A DNA stretch of 64,000 nt from Dryomyza anilis (lineage: Eukaryota > Arthropoda > Insecta > Diptera > Dryomyzidae): the NCBI GenBank assembly GCA_951804985.1, contig OX638135.1, positions 13,605,735 to 13,669,734 on the forward strand, in the 5' to 3' direction. A program made the translations under genes and the position numbers. Positions 49,062-60,364 of the stretch are shown piece by piece. Under the pieces are notes generated by a model. That model saw only the letters and a program-made list of their open reading frames with translations, was not told the DNA's origin and ran no database searches. The stretch's first letter is position 1. Every line of letters starts with the position of its first letter.

Positions 49062-49203
49062 GAGACGGACATGGCTAAACGGACTCGGGTAGTGATGCTG
49101 ATCAAGAATATATATACTTTTCCATACCGGACACGCCTCCTAAGGGGCGTTACAATATATGCACAAAGTTAATATACCCGTACCTCATAGGTGTAGGGTA
49201 TAA
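48356..49203 (-). mobile_element. Mini-me-like family A copy 5
   Basis: Full-length reverse copy: AACGAGTTGGG, the hairpin GTCGGTCGGGCCCGACTA, GGGCGG boxes, an (ACAG)n tract of about 45 bases (GGACAGACAG..., 49015-49062), the core and GGTGTAGGGTAT. Mirrored at 51607-52426, so it preceded the inverted repeat. Confidence 0.88.
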
Positions 49204-49291
49204 TAAGTAACTTAAATACAATTAGTGTTCAAATTCTATTCGTTTTCATAATTAATAAGCACTTTAAGATATTTGTCTTCGATCTTTTATT

Positions 49292-50007
49292 ATACCCTAC
49301 ACTAAGAGTGAAAGGGTATATTCAGTTTGGTACGCCGTTTGTAACACCCAGAAGGAAGCATCTCCGGTATGGAAAAGTATATATATTCTTGATCAGCATG
49401 ACCTCCTGAGTCGATTTAGCGATGTCCGTCTGTCCGTATGTCTGTCCGTTTGTCTGTCTGTCCGTCTGTCTGTCTGTCTGTCTGTTGAAATCCCTACTAC
49501 TTTTAAAATTGAAGAGCTAGATAAATGAAACTTATAACTTAGATTAATAATATACCTACGCTGTATTGGCGAGATCGGTCCATTGTGACCTATGATCCGA
49601 CCACTTATGTTCAAATACCTCATATAAAATGTACATATAAAGATCAATATTTATGTATACGTGCTTAGGTAAACTTTTTTGGTCAAATATATATTGACAT
49701 CATGCTCAAATACATGATAATAAAGTTTTCCGGAGAAAAGACTTGTGGTTCACAAAAAAAAAATCGAAATTCGGTACATCTACCCATTTGTAAATATGGG
49801 TATCAAATGAATGGAAATTCTTCAGCGATTGAATGTTTGTAGTTATTTTCAGGATTCGTATACCCTATATATCACTTTGAATGGTAAGCACACATATGTG
49901 TAGGGTATTTATAGTCGGCTTAGACCGACTATAATTTTGATAATCCTAACTATCATAATTACACCTACTTTAAAATTTCCCATGTGATCAAACCTTCCCA
50001 ACTGGTT
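49292..50007 (+). mobile_element. Mini-me-like family B copy 2, unique to the left arm
   Basis: ATACCCTACACTAAGAGTG to CCCAACTGGTT. The mirrored site in the right arm (about 51521-51530) is empty and reads TTTTATTTAAATTT on the corresponding strand. The insertion lies between T and T with no target duplication, which fits Helentron-type integration. Confidence 0.9.
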
Positions 50008-50319
50008 TAAAATTTAAAAGATTAAGATTACCATTTATAGCCTTGCTCTTGCAAATGATCATCACTAGTTTACATATATAGCAGTTCACAGAATTGTTGA
50101 AATTTAATTTCTTTGGCTTTTATGGATGAAAATTGTACAAAATTCTTCTTCTTTTCAATTCAGATCATATCTCAGGTGAAGTCAAAATGTTGCTTTTCAT
50201 TGGTTTGTGGTCACGAAATTTTAAATTAAATTTTTTTCTTGGCGTAATCTATTAAATAATTCATATAACACAATATTTTTATTAAAATAACAACTAACAT
50301 TGTTTAAATTACGTTTTCC

Positions 50320-51201
50320 ACACAACGAAGATGTACAAAAAAATATATATATATTTTCTAAAAACTATGGCGCATTAGTATAGACAATTTAAAGTAAAAT
50401 TTTAATTCAAAATCATCTTTTTAACCATCATCTTTTGATACAAAAATTCTAAAAAAGTCGAATTATTAAAGTTGTCTTATAATTGTCTATGGTTATGCGC
50501 CTATAATGTTTAAATTCGATTTAATAGACAAAATTTATGTCATTTTTCAGGAATATTTAGGGCATATGTCCGGCCAACACACAGTTAAATGGAATATTTT
50601 GGGAAGTGCAAATTGGAAGGCGCAAAATGTTCAAAAAAAATAAAAAATTGCAAATGCGCCTAATTTACAAAATTTGTGTGCCTCTATAGAAGGGCGTAAA
50701 ATATAGAGATAGGCGCAAAATTTGAAAAAAGCATAAAATTTGCAAATGCGTTTAATTTACAATATATTTTGATGGGTCGAGGCAGTTTAGAAACATTTTT
50801 CGACATATTTTAAAAAGAGATAGACTGAGTTTGTATCGCAAAATGTCTGCCCGAACCCAAAATATGCCGTGAATCAGTCATAAAAATTCCACAAAATTTT
50901 ACAAGCTGCTATACACTTCCCAAAATATTCCATTTATCTGTGTGTTGGCCGCACATATGCCCTAAATATTCCTGAAAAATGACATAAATTTTGTCTATTA
51001 AATCGAATTTAAACATTATAGGCGCATAACCATAGGCAATTATAAGACAACTTTAATAATTCGACTTTTTTAGAATTTTTGTATCAAAAGATGATGGTTA
51101 AAAAGATGATTTTGAATTAAAATTTTAATTTAAATTGTCTATACTAATGCGCCATAGTTTTTAGAAAATATATATATATTTTTTGTATATCTTCGTTGTG
51201 T
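50320..51201. repeat. Central module of the inverted repeat (882 bp)
   Basis: CACACAACGAAGATGTAC at the left and its inverse at the right. About 290-bp arms (ending GGAATATTTTGGGAAGTG) surround the 305-bp spacer. The spacer contains one inverted-orientation copy of the GGCGCAAAAT...GCAAATGCG repeat that is tandem at 54785-55140. It could be a foldback element in its own right. Confidence 0.65.
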
Positions 51202-51463
51202 GGAAAACGTAATTTAAACAATGTTTGTTGTTATTTTAGTAAAAATATTGTGTTATATGAATTATTTAATAGATTACGCCAAGAAAAAAATTTAATTTAA
51301 AATTTCGTGACCACAAACCAATCTACATTTGACTTCAACAACATTTTGACTTCACCTGACATATGATCTGAATTGCAAAGAAGAAGAATTTTGTACAATT
51401 TTCATCCATAAAAGCCAAAGAAATTAAATTTCAACAATTCTGTGAACTGCTATATATGTATAC

Positions 51464-53943
51464 TAGTGATGATCATTTGCAAGAGCAAGGCAATAAATGG
51501 TAATCTTAATCTTTAAAAATTTAAATAAAAGATCGAAGACAAATACCTTAAAGTGCTTATTAATTACGAATAGAATTTGAACACTAATTGTATTTAAGTT
51601 ACTTATGAGGTACACCTATGATGTACAGGGTATATTAACTTTGTGCATATATTGTAACGCCCCTTAGGAGGCGTGTCCGGTAAGGAAAAGTATATATATT
51701 CTTGATCAGCATCACTACCCGAGTCCATTTAGCCATGTCCGTCTCTCTGTCTGTCTGTCCGTCTTGCTGTCTTGCTGTCCGAATACAGAATAACTTGAGA
51801 AATACTGATCAGAATGCGATGAATGCGTCTCAATATATAATATAGCCAAAAGTAGGAACTGAGTTTGAAAATGAGCCAAATCGGTCAACGGACACGCCCA
51901 CCTCCCATACAAGTCACTTTTTTATAACTCTTTCGGAACTAATAACTCCAAAAGTATTCAAGGTATAGTTATAAATTATTATTTAAAAGGTATTGTTAAA
52001 ATTCACCTATAAATATGTGGTCCAAAAATGGGCCTGATCCGCCCACTTTTTTTTCATTATTTCCCGGGTTTTCATAGTGGAAATTTGATCCGTAAATTAT
52101 TAAAATCTAATCTATGAAATATTAGCCTTTCAAAATTTTAAATATAGGCGTGGTCCGCCCAATTATATTTTTCAATTTTTTTTTAGTTGTTTATACTTTT
52201 ATATAATTTTTTTAATTTATGGGGATATAAGACGTTATTTTCTGATATATGAATAATATTCTGAGGGTGGGGAGGTTCAGCATAATTAAAAGATATGCAA
52301 TTAAATATCCCACATTAATATCCCCACCAAAGGTGTAGGGTATTCCATAGTCGGGCCCGACCGACCATAAAAATCCGCCGCATGTGACCGAACTTACCCA
52401 TGTGACCTAACTTTCCCAACTCGTTTTACATATTTTCAATTTCTTCAACATTTTACTAAAAAAATAAAAATCCAATAACATAAAAATTTGAATTATATTT
52501 TAACAAGAGTTAACTAACAAAAAATAATTGTTTAAATCAAGTGATGTTGACGAGACAATTCAAAATCTCAAGGCCATAATGAAATGAACGAAAAGTCACC
52601 AAATACATTTTCAAAATGCTAAATATTTTTTACAAACATCTTTATGTATCTGTTAATTTTTAATCGATGATCTCCATTTTTACCACATGATAAGAAAATG
52701 TAAATCCATCAATTAATATTTCAACTTTAAAAACGCATCAATTACTTTTTATAATATTAATCAACAAACTCGAAAATTAAGTTTTTCATAAAAATGTATT
52801 TGGTGACTTTTCGTTCTACAACGACGATATACATTATACGATATACATATACAATAAATATAAGGAAAATTTCGTATAGACATATTTCTGTTTTCGTCAC
52901 AGATTAAAAAATCCGTATGCTACACGTACCGTATGTCAAGAGAACTCAAATAATATTTTACAGAGTAACATTTTTCTTTGCGAACAGCATGCGGACACAA
53001 ACTCAAACTCTACAAAGCGAATACTAACAGAAAGAAGAAAATATAACAATAACGATTCATATACACACACTTTCACAACGACAACTCTTCGTTGCTATCC
53101 TGTATCATCGCATGGCAATAAACAGACGCATGACAACAGACAGACGCATGACAACGGACAGACGCATGGCACCACACTACATGTATGTATTTAGTACAGC
53201 TCTCTAGTTGGCAACAACAACGAGTTCTCTTTGTGGTACAAAAAATTTCCCGCCAAATATTCTTTCAAAAGCTGGGATGGATGCTGCTTTATTCGCATTT
53301 TTGTTGTTGTTGCACTTTCAAACGAATCAGCGGATTTGTGAAAAAGACATAAAAAGCAATCAGCTAAATATATCACACTGTGAAAATGTTCATATATAAT
53401 TTTTTATTACTTCATGATTTTACAATTAACAAAAAAACTATATATAAAAGTAAAACAAAAGTAATGTATAGCACAGTGCATATGCACAATCGATGTACGA
53501 ACTTGCGTAGCGAAGAAAAGAGAAAAAACATTGTTTTGTTTATTTTATCTTTTTGAAGCGACTTTTGAAGCACTTTTAAAGCTATTTACCACTTCAAAAG
53601 TGCTTCACAGGTCTAATTTTTAAGATGCTTATATTCTTTAGAATTGACAAAAACAAAAAAAAAACACTTATCTTCATTACTGTTCACGTTCATAAATATT
53701 TTGCACGCTTTCCATTGTTACTTGTTGTTCAATATTTAGTAATATCATGAATTCATTTGTATATTATTATTACCTTAAAAACATAATAAATACATTAAAA
53801 TCATAAAAAACGCAAGAGTCTTCCTTTTCTTGCAGTCTTAGTCTTGCACTCGCTCTTGTTCTTTTTCTTGCAAAATCTCGATCTTGTTCTCGCTTTTGTT
53901 CTTGCAGAAAAATGCAAGAACAAGAAATTTTTAATCATCACTA
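51464..53943. mobile_element. hAT-f, right arm (2,480 bp, mirrored)
   Basis: TAGTGATGATCATTTGC to AATTTTTAATCATCACTA. Flanks ATGTATAC and ATGTAAAC differ at one position. Lacks family B. Confidence 0.9.
51607..52426 (+). mobile_element. Mini-me-like family A copy 6, right arm
   Basis: Mirror of copy 5. The 5' tip is altered (TGAGGTACACCTATGATG in place of ATACCCTACACC), and its GTCY tract is shorter (GTCTCTCTGTCTGTCTGTCC). Confidence 0.85.
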
Positions 53944-54384
53944 ATGTAAACAAATATCTGCCTTATACTTGAAATGTTTAAATTCGATTAATGAAACAAA
54001 AAACAAATTTTAGACCAAATACCGTTGTTTTGGAAATATCGTTTCTCAAAAAACAACATGTGAATTTTTGTTCAACCAAAAATGTTTATTTTGGGAACTC
54101 CAAATTTTAATTAATGATATTTTACTTAAGAACTTCTATATAAAATAAAATATGTTATTCTTTTCCTTTTTATACTTTTTTAAAAACCGTTTTAAACCGA
54201 TATAAAACCGAAACCGTTTATATCGGTTTTGAATATCGGTTCATTTCTGATTTTCGTATAACGGTTTCGGTTACGGTTTCGGTTTTAAAAATGAAACGGT
54301 TTTAAACGGATATCGGTTTCGGTTACGGTTTCAATCCTTGCTTTTAACCAGAAATTCTTGTTTTCCTCTTCAACAACATTTTGG
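53944..54384. mobile_element. hAT-e left end, right arm (mirrored)
   Basis: Ends GGTTTCAATCCTTG at 54340, with CCGAAACCG arrays (54180-54340), then CTTTTAAC. The rest of the mirrored hAT-e lies at 51202-51463. Confidence 0.85.
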
Positions 54385-54784
54385 TTTTCCGTACTGTTTG
54401 AGATACCCCTTGAAGATTTGAAAAATCTGAAAATTTTACTTTTTTTAGCTTATGGATTTTTGCATATATAAATTAGTTCAAAATATATATAGTGATTTTT
54501 AATAATTTTTTCTTTAAAACTAGCTTAAAACCACGATTATTCGATTAGAAAGGTAACAAATGTATATAGCTGAAAATGCAATAAAATCGATATTGGAACA
54601 AAAATTATTTGATGACTTTTAGTTCTATAACGACGATTTATAATCCGATTTTAACGTTTTTAGTATTTTTGAAATTAAAAAACTGTTGTAAATTAATTTA
54701 ATAATTGGTCAAGTAACTATTACCTTTTACTTCTTGAATAAATGGTATAAAAAACTAGGTTAAATGTAAAACCTAGGCTCAACA

Positions 54785-55140
54785 ATTTTGTAAATTAGAC
54801 GCATTTGCAATTTTATGCTTTTTGAAAATTTTGTGTCTTTCTCTATATTTTGCGCCTTTCTATAGAGGCGCAAAAATTTTGTAAATTAGACGCATTTGCA
54901 ATTTAATGCTTTTTTGAAAATTTAGCGCCTTTCTCTATATTTTTCGCCCTTCTATAGAGGCGCACAAATTTTGTAAATTAGGCGCATTTGCAATTTTATG
55001 TTTTTTTGAAAATTTTGCGCCTTATTGCGCCCTTCTGTAGAGGGAAAATTTGCAATTTTATGATTTTTTGCAAATTTTTCGCCTTTCTCTATAGTTTCCG
55101 CTCTTAGAAAGGCGCAAAATTTTGAATATTAGTCGCTTTT
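54785..55140. repeat. Tandem repeat, about 90 bp unit, at hAT-d right end
   Basis: About four units: ATTAGACGCATTTGCAATTT, ATGCTTTTTTGAAAATTTTG, CGCCTTTCTCTATATTT, CGCCCTTCTATAGAGGCGCA. Spacing measured between like sites is 90 and 92 bases. Confidence 0.85.
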
Positions 55141-55239
55141 TTTTCATGTTGTGTTTTTTTAAAAGTTTGTTTGAAAAATTCAAAAGTGCACCTTTTTTGG
55201 GTCGATCGCCCCCCTCTCCACCCCCTGGATCCGCGCTTG

Positions 55240-55375
55240 TGCAGAACACTCAATTATCCAGACATTGAGATCCAGGAAGCGTTTCTACGTAAGGTCGCCG
55301 ATGGCACCTTACAACTGCATGATATTCCACTTGGATTTGTCGTTGTACTCGTCTGCAGCTACATTAATTAAATTT
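55240..55375 (+). other. GC-richer segment X-right, unidentified, possibly coding
   Basis: Starts with the second copy of TGCAGAAC. The frame reads LNYPDIEIQEAFLRKVADG and then TLQLHDIPLGF to a stop at about 55371. It continues the frame of X-left when the hAT is removed. No family recognised. It is short and could be an old exon or element fragment. Confidence 0.45.
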
Positions 55376-55734
55376 TATGAAATAAATATCTATTAATAAT
55401 AAATTAATCAAAGAAATACTTACAATGCGGTGTGTGATTGCAGATTCGATTTGAATTTGACATAGTGATTGGTAAATCGATTTCGATTATAGTCAAAAAT
55501 CGATTTTGGGTTTTTATAATCGATTTTTTCTTAATCGAAATTTCAGGTTTGAAATCGACTAAGAATCGATTTTTCGTCTCGATTAATCGATTTTCGTAAA
55601 TTTTCATATTACAACCCTCAATAACAGGGTTCCTATTTTGGATTATGCATGGTTTTCATTGTCATTACTTGAATGGAAATTGAAGTAGGGAAATTGTAAT
55701 AGTGTGATGTTGCAGTTTGTAAAAATAATGAAAG
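55376..55734. repeat. AATCGATT palindrome array
   Basis: From about 55440 to 55600 the motif AAATCGATTTT / AATCGATT occurs about eight times. The stretch ends TTTTCATATTACAACCCT (near 55615), resembling a hAT-type terminus, but no partner or target duplication was found. Confidence 0.5.
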
Positions 55735-55990
55735 TTATAGTCGGTTTAATCCGACTATAAATACGCTAGACATATGTGATAATGTCTGCGTTACCATTTA
55801 AAGTGGTGCAGAAGTCACTGCAAACTTGCAATCTCTGAAGAATTTTCTTTCATTTGATATCGATATGTACAAATGGGTATGTGTACCGAATTTCGATTTT
55901 TTTTTTGGGTTTTTCGGTTCGCGGAAAAACATTTTCATATATTTTAGCATAAAATCAATATATATTTGACCAAAAAAGATCACTTAAGAC
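55735..55990 (-). mobile_element. Family B fragment, reverse
   Basis: Begins with the 3' hairpin AGTCGGTTTAATCCGACT and continues with sequence matching the reverse of the family B right half (TTTCATTTGATATCGATATG, ATATATATTTGACCAAAAAA). Diverged. Confidence 0.65.
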
Positions 55991-56141
55991 CAAATAAAGT
56001 TAAAATCATTTGTAGTTGTGTAAGTTGGATATTTAAAGAATTTGATTGTTCAGACCACTAGATATAAAAGCAATATTAATCAACATTTTCATTGATTTAG
56101 CTGTTCTAGTTTTTTTTGTAATTGTAATTGAAAAAACATAT

Positions 56142-56340
56142 TTATGAACTATTCTTCATATATACGAATCGCAAAATTTGAGCAAAACTGATATAATAAA
56201 CGCTTTAATAATTGTTATGAATTGCGTTCATTGCGGTATTCATATTAATTTTTTGAGGCAAAGCAGCGCAGTCTCTACGTATGTGTAATTCATTCGGTAT
56301 AAGCGTGACTAAAAATAAAAAAAAAACAGTCCACAAAAAT
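56142..56340. mobile_element. Fragment of the ATGAA-motif element
   Basis: Matches 18640-18840: CTATTCTTCATATATACGAA, TTGAGGCAAAGCAGCGCA, AAACAGTCCACAAAAA. Confidence 0.6.
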
Positions 56341-56347
56341 GATTTTT

Positions 56348-56790
56348 ATACCCTACATTAAGAGTGAAAGGGTATATTCAGTTTGGTATGCCGTTTGTAA
56401 CACTCTGAAAAAAGCATCTCCGGTATGGAAAAGTATATATATTCTTGATCAGCATGACCTCCTGAGCCGATTTAGCGATGTCCGTCTGTATGTCTGTCCT
56501 TCTGTCTGTCTGTTGAAATTACGATTACAGAAAGCAATGAAACTTTAGATTTAGATTAGTTATATATCTAAGCTGTCTGAACAAGAAAATTGGCATCATC
56601 GGTCTATTGTGACCTGAGAACCGACCACTTATGTTCAAATACCTCAAATAAAATTTATATCTACGAATCAATTTTACTGTATACTTAGGTAAACTTTTTT
56701 GGTCAAATATATATTGACATTATGCTCAAATAAATGAAAAAATGTTTTCCCACGAAATGACTTGTGGTTCCCAAAAAAAAAAATCTTTTC
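56348..56790 (+). mobile_element. Family B copy, 3'-truncated
   Basis: ATACCCTACATTAAGAGTG, core, short GTCY tract, then diverged interior to about TGTGGTTCCCAAAAAA. The 3' hairpin is absent. Confidence 0.75.
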
Positions 56791-57051
56791 AGTTTACGTT
56801 TAGTTTATTAATTTAATATGAAATATTGTTAATTTTTCCACTGCATTTGGTTCAGTGTAATGTTCTCTTTTTATTGGAATTATTTTTTTCGTATTAAATA
56901 TTTTTACCTAAACTGCCCTTAATACCTAAAAGGTACATGGAATCCAAAACTATATACCTGAATATGGATCTCATATAAAAAGATTGTTATTATTGTGAAA
57001 TTACTTGTTTTCTTTGACTTGAAAGTATATTAAATAATTAATAAAGTTCTA

Positions 57052-57146
57052 CACTTGAAAAACAAGTAGTAAAACAAGTAGTACTGCATAATATTAAAAT
57101 AACTACACAAAATACATTAATTTTTACTGCAGTAATTTTTTGAGTG
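57052..57146. mobile_element. 95-bp putative TA-flanked MITE
   Basis: CACTTGAAAAACAAGTAG and (inward) CACTCAAAAAATTACTGC, flanked by TA (57050-57051, 57147-57148). AGTAGT / ACTGCAG motifs inside. Confidence 0.45.
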
Positions 57147-60100
57147 TATCGATGGATACTACTTTCACGTGCCGTAAACGCTTCGTTATTGACGAAGTTG
57201 TGATTCCGTTTGTTTACGGAGCTAAGTAAAAATGTTTCTTGTGATATTTATAAAACAATTCTTAATAAGCTTAAAAAAATATTACAAAACGTTCTATAAT
57301 TAGCTTTCAATATGATTGCAAAAATATTATTATTTAAAATTACACGTAAGCTTTCAATGTAAGCTTACACTCAATATCCAATTTCGCTAATCCGACAATT
57401 ATTATACAACGTTTTGTAAATAGTACGAATGATTATTATAAACGTAAACATTGAATCTGGTTAGAGCAGAAACTGAGATGTGCCAGTTAATTCAGTATTT
57501 AGTTAGGCCTTAAAATAAAGACACCGCCGGTGTTTTATTAAGCGGCTTAGAATTTGTTCAACAGTGCTGTATGTTTTTCGAGCACCAATTTTTTTTTAAT
57601 ATCATCCCAATATGCCACAGGGTGAGCGTTTGAAAAAATGATCATAACTGCCTTTAACATAACTGCCTTCAAATCAGTTTCAAATATAAAATAAGTGCTA
57701 TTTTTATCGCTTACTCTGTATTTGACAATGATTTGATAAATAACATTACCAAAAAGGGCAGTGAAAATTAGGAACAAACATGTAGTGACGCTAAAAACAG
57801 TAAGATTTTTATGATTGCAATATAAACCCTTAAAAAAATATAACATAACCAAAACATAACAACGCGCGTCCAAATGTAATAGATTACCGAAATCTATTAG
57901 TGTTTGGACTTCTCTGAATCTTAAATACAATATTCCGACCTCCCCAGCCAGCCAGGATTAAGCTCCAGTATGGTATTCAAGAGCTTGAACCATACAAGCT
58001 TACAAAAAAAAAACACGTCTACCACATTTTGGCTGCTGGCATTAATTTCCTGCATCTGTCTTGATGCTCAGGCTTGGGCTCGAAGTCTACGATATGTGGA
58101 TCCCATTTTTTGGCTTATTTTGTAGGATTAATTCAATATTTAAAAACAAAAAACTAAATGTAGGTTAATTTGATTTCGGATTAAAAATAAGGCTAAATCT
58201 TGATTTGAAGTAAACGTTGAAATAAAGTTAAGAATTTGTGTTGATATTGATTTGAGAATAAGTGAATTGATTTGAGAATAAGTGGTAAAGTTAAGATTAA
58301 GCTACGAGTTTTTATTGAAAAAGCTTTGATTCTTAAATTTAGGTAAAATGTGTTTCAAACATTAACCTCAACTCTATGATTTGAAAGGAATGATAGATAT
58401 CAAAGGATTTGCAAGTGAATATTAAGTGCAAAGTATATTGGGACTTGGGTATTTTAAACGGATATTGGAGATAGTTTCAAGACTACTTGGTCACAGCGGT
58501 CACTTAAATATAACACTTTTTTGGTACCTTATAGTACAAACTACGTATAATCTGAAAGTCCTAGTTAAGAGCTTCGTGGAATAGGTGAAGAAAGAATCTT
58601 ACCAGAATCTTTGTCACAGTAGTTACTTTAAAAAATCACGTTGAAGCTAACATTATTTTCTAAATTTGCATGGTACCGGATCAAAGAAGAAATCGATTTG
58701 TATCTTGTAGGAAATCTCAAATCGCTATTCGCAAAAATCTTACAATATGCGCAATAATAAGATTATTGACGCGATTTAGTGCCAGGAAGACTAGCGCCGG
58801 ATGAAACACGTTTCAGCAAGAAAATAAATTGTATCTTGCAGGAAATCTCACAATCGCTAATCGCAAAAAATTTTTATTGGCGCTAATTCGGTGACAAACA
58901 GTGACTAAGACTTGCAGCGGCCAAGTTTCAGTCGGCTAAAGCTGATGTTTCAATGCGACTTGCTTTGCTTGCTTGACTTTGACAGATGAATAGATCTACA
59001 TGCGTTCATATGGTACTAGACTAAATGCAAAACGTTCAAAGCTCTTGAAGTCGAAAAAACAAATCAAGTTGCATTGAAACATCCGCTTAAGCCGAATGCT
59101 TTGAAATCAATCATTACTTTCAAATCGCAGAGTTGAGGTTAACGTTTGAAACACCTATAACCTAAATTTAGGAAAATTCCCTTATTTTCAAGTCAATATC
59201 AACACTTTTTTTTAAATTGAGTACAACGTTTACTTCCAAAAAATATTAAGCCTTATTATCAATTAGAAATCAAATTATCATACAATTAGTTTTTTGCTTT
59301 TAAATATTGACTTAATCCTACAAAATAAGTAAAAAAAGGATCCGCATATAGGAAACAAAAAGGACATTTTTTAATAAATTATCCCGTTCTAAGTCATCCA
59401 AAGTTATATGTCATACACCCAAAGAACGAATCAGTTGGTGCAATCGTCTTTTTTTGCCAACCGATTTGTTTAGTTCTGTCAACATTCCACTGATTCAGTT
59501 GTTGCAACACCGCGTATCAGTTCACACAACTAATGAATACAATTGACACAACCAATTTGTTTAGTTGTGGTAGCCAATTTAACTATAAGGAATCGGAAAA
59601 TTTGTTGTGTTTCTATATGCAGCCCTAGCGCTCCAACGTGTTGCAAACACGAAGTCAGCGTCACAACTGCGTTCCCGATATCGAACATTAACGACGATTC
59701 GTTGTGCTGCTGACTTCGTGTTCGCAACACGTGGGAGCGCTAAGACAGCATATAGAGACACAACAGGTATCGTGATCAATATTCGAATGGGGAAAAAGAG
59801 TTTCTCTAAAAAAACTACGTATCATGAACAACATTTTGGAGGAAAAATTACCCCTGTTTCGCCGAAAAAATTCCGCCACTTTTTCATAGGGGAAAAGAAT
59901 GAATTAAAAACAAAACACACTTTAATTAACTATACTTTTATTTTTAATATGTTAACAAATATCTATGGATAGCACCAAAAATATTTAAATAAAAGTTATT
60001 TATATATTTCTGCACAAATAAATTACAGATATATTCAACCACTGCAAAAACTTCACCGGCTGGGGAATATCTTAATTTTTTTTTTAATTCTTGAAAAATG

Positions 60101-60364
60101 AACGCAATCTAATCCCAACATTTTCCTAAATGATTAACTACAATCAAGAGTCATTTTATATACTTTTAATTGCAGTTAAACATAATTTTCGGTGTCGTCT
60201 CAAGTCAACTCACTGGTCACCAGAATTGGCAAATTGTCAAATGGTGACACCTCCACTTCGGTGGAAGTCCTCTTCGAGGAAGTCCCTGGAAACGGCGCTA
60301 TACACCACCCGGTGTAGAAGTCGGCTAAAGTAAGTGGCGAGCATCTCCCTCAGAGTGAGGGTTC

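Larger units (their letters stand above)
46797..50067. mobile_element. hAT-f, left arm (3,271 bp)
   Basis: TAGTGATGAT ends inverted, with perfect 8-bp duplication GTTTACAT (46789-46796, 50068-50075). Subterminal motif array of GCAAGAACAAGA / CTTGTTCTTGC. Contains family A copy 5 and family B copy 2. No transposase. A hairpin GAAGCACTTTTGAAG / CTTTAAAAGTGCTTC lies near 47127-47163. Confidence 0.92.
46399..50319. mobile_element. hAT-e, left arm, right end missing
   Basis: CAAGGATTGAAACCGTAACC after GTTAAAAT. It holds hAT-f at 46797-50067, continues with hAT-e interior (GATGAAAATTGTACAAAATT, CACAATATTTTTATTAAAAT), and stops at GTTTTCC where the central module begins. It lacks the GGGCCATTCC element, giving the empty site TATATAGAAGTTC. 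Confidence 0.8.
46355..54384. repeat. 8-kb inverted repeat: arms 46355-50608 and 50914-54384, spacer 50609-50913
   Basis: The left arm starts CCAAAATGTTGTTGAAGAGG and the right arm ends with its reverse complement. Correspondence is nearly continuous through hAT-e (46399 / 54340), hAT-f (46797-50067 / 51464-53943), family A (48356-49203 / 51607-52426) and a central module (50320 / 51201). The left arm is longer mainly because of the family B insertion 49292-50007. Other differences are an 18-bp repeat count (5 against 3), a small rearrangement at 51607 and scattered substitutions. Confidence 0.92.
45261..55239. mobile_element. hAT-d, present span 9,979 bp including nested elements
   Basis: Left CAGGGGCGGATCCAGAAG and right (inward) CAAGCGCGGATCCAGGGGG. 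The perfect 8-bp duplication TGCAGAAC flanks both ends (45253-45260, 55240-55247). Both subterminal regions carry GCGCCTTT / GGCGCA motifs; the right one is expanded into ~90-bp tandem repeats. Its interior now holds hAT-e copies, hAT-f, mini-me elements and the inverted repeat. The original hAT was probably short. Confidence 0.85.

Noticed and set aside
46355..54384. Sequencing or assembly foldback artefact
   Set aside because: Arm-specific insertion, repeat-count and substitution differences make a simple artefact unlikely, though only long reads can exclude misassembly.
55798..56340. Possible single family B element spanning 55735-56790
   Set aside because: The two family B parts are in opposite orientation with an ATGAA-element fragment between them, so they are separate fragments.
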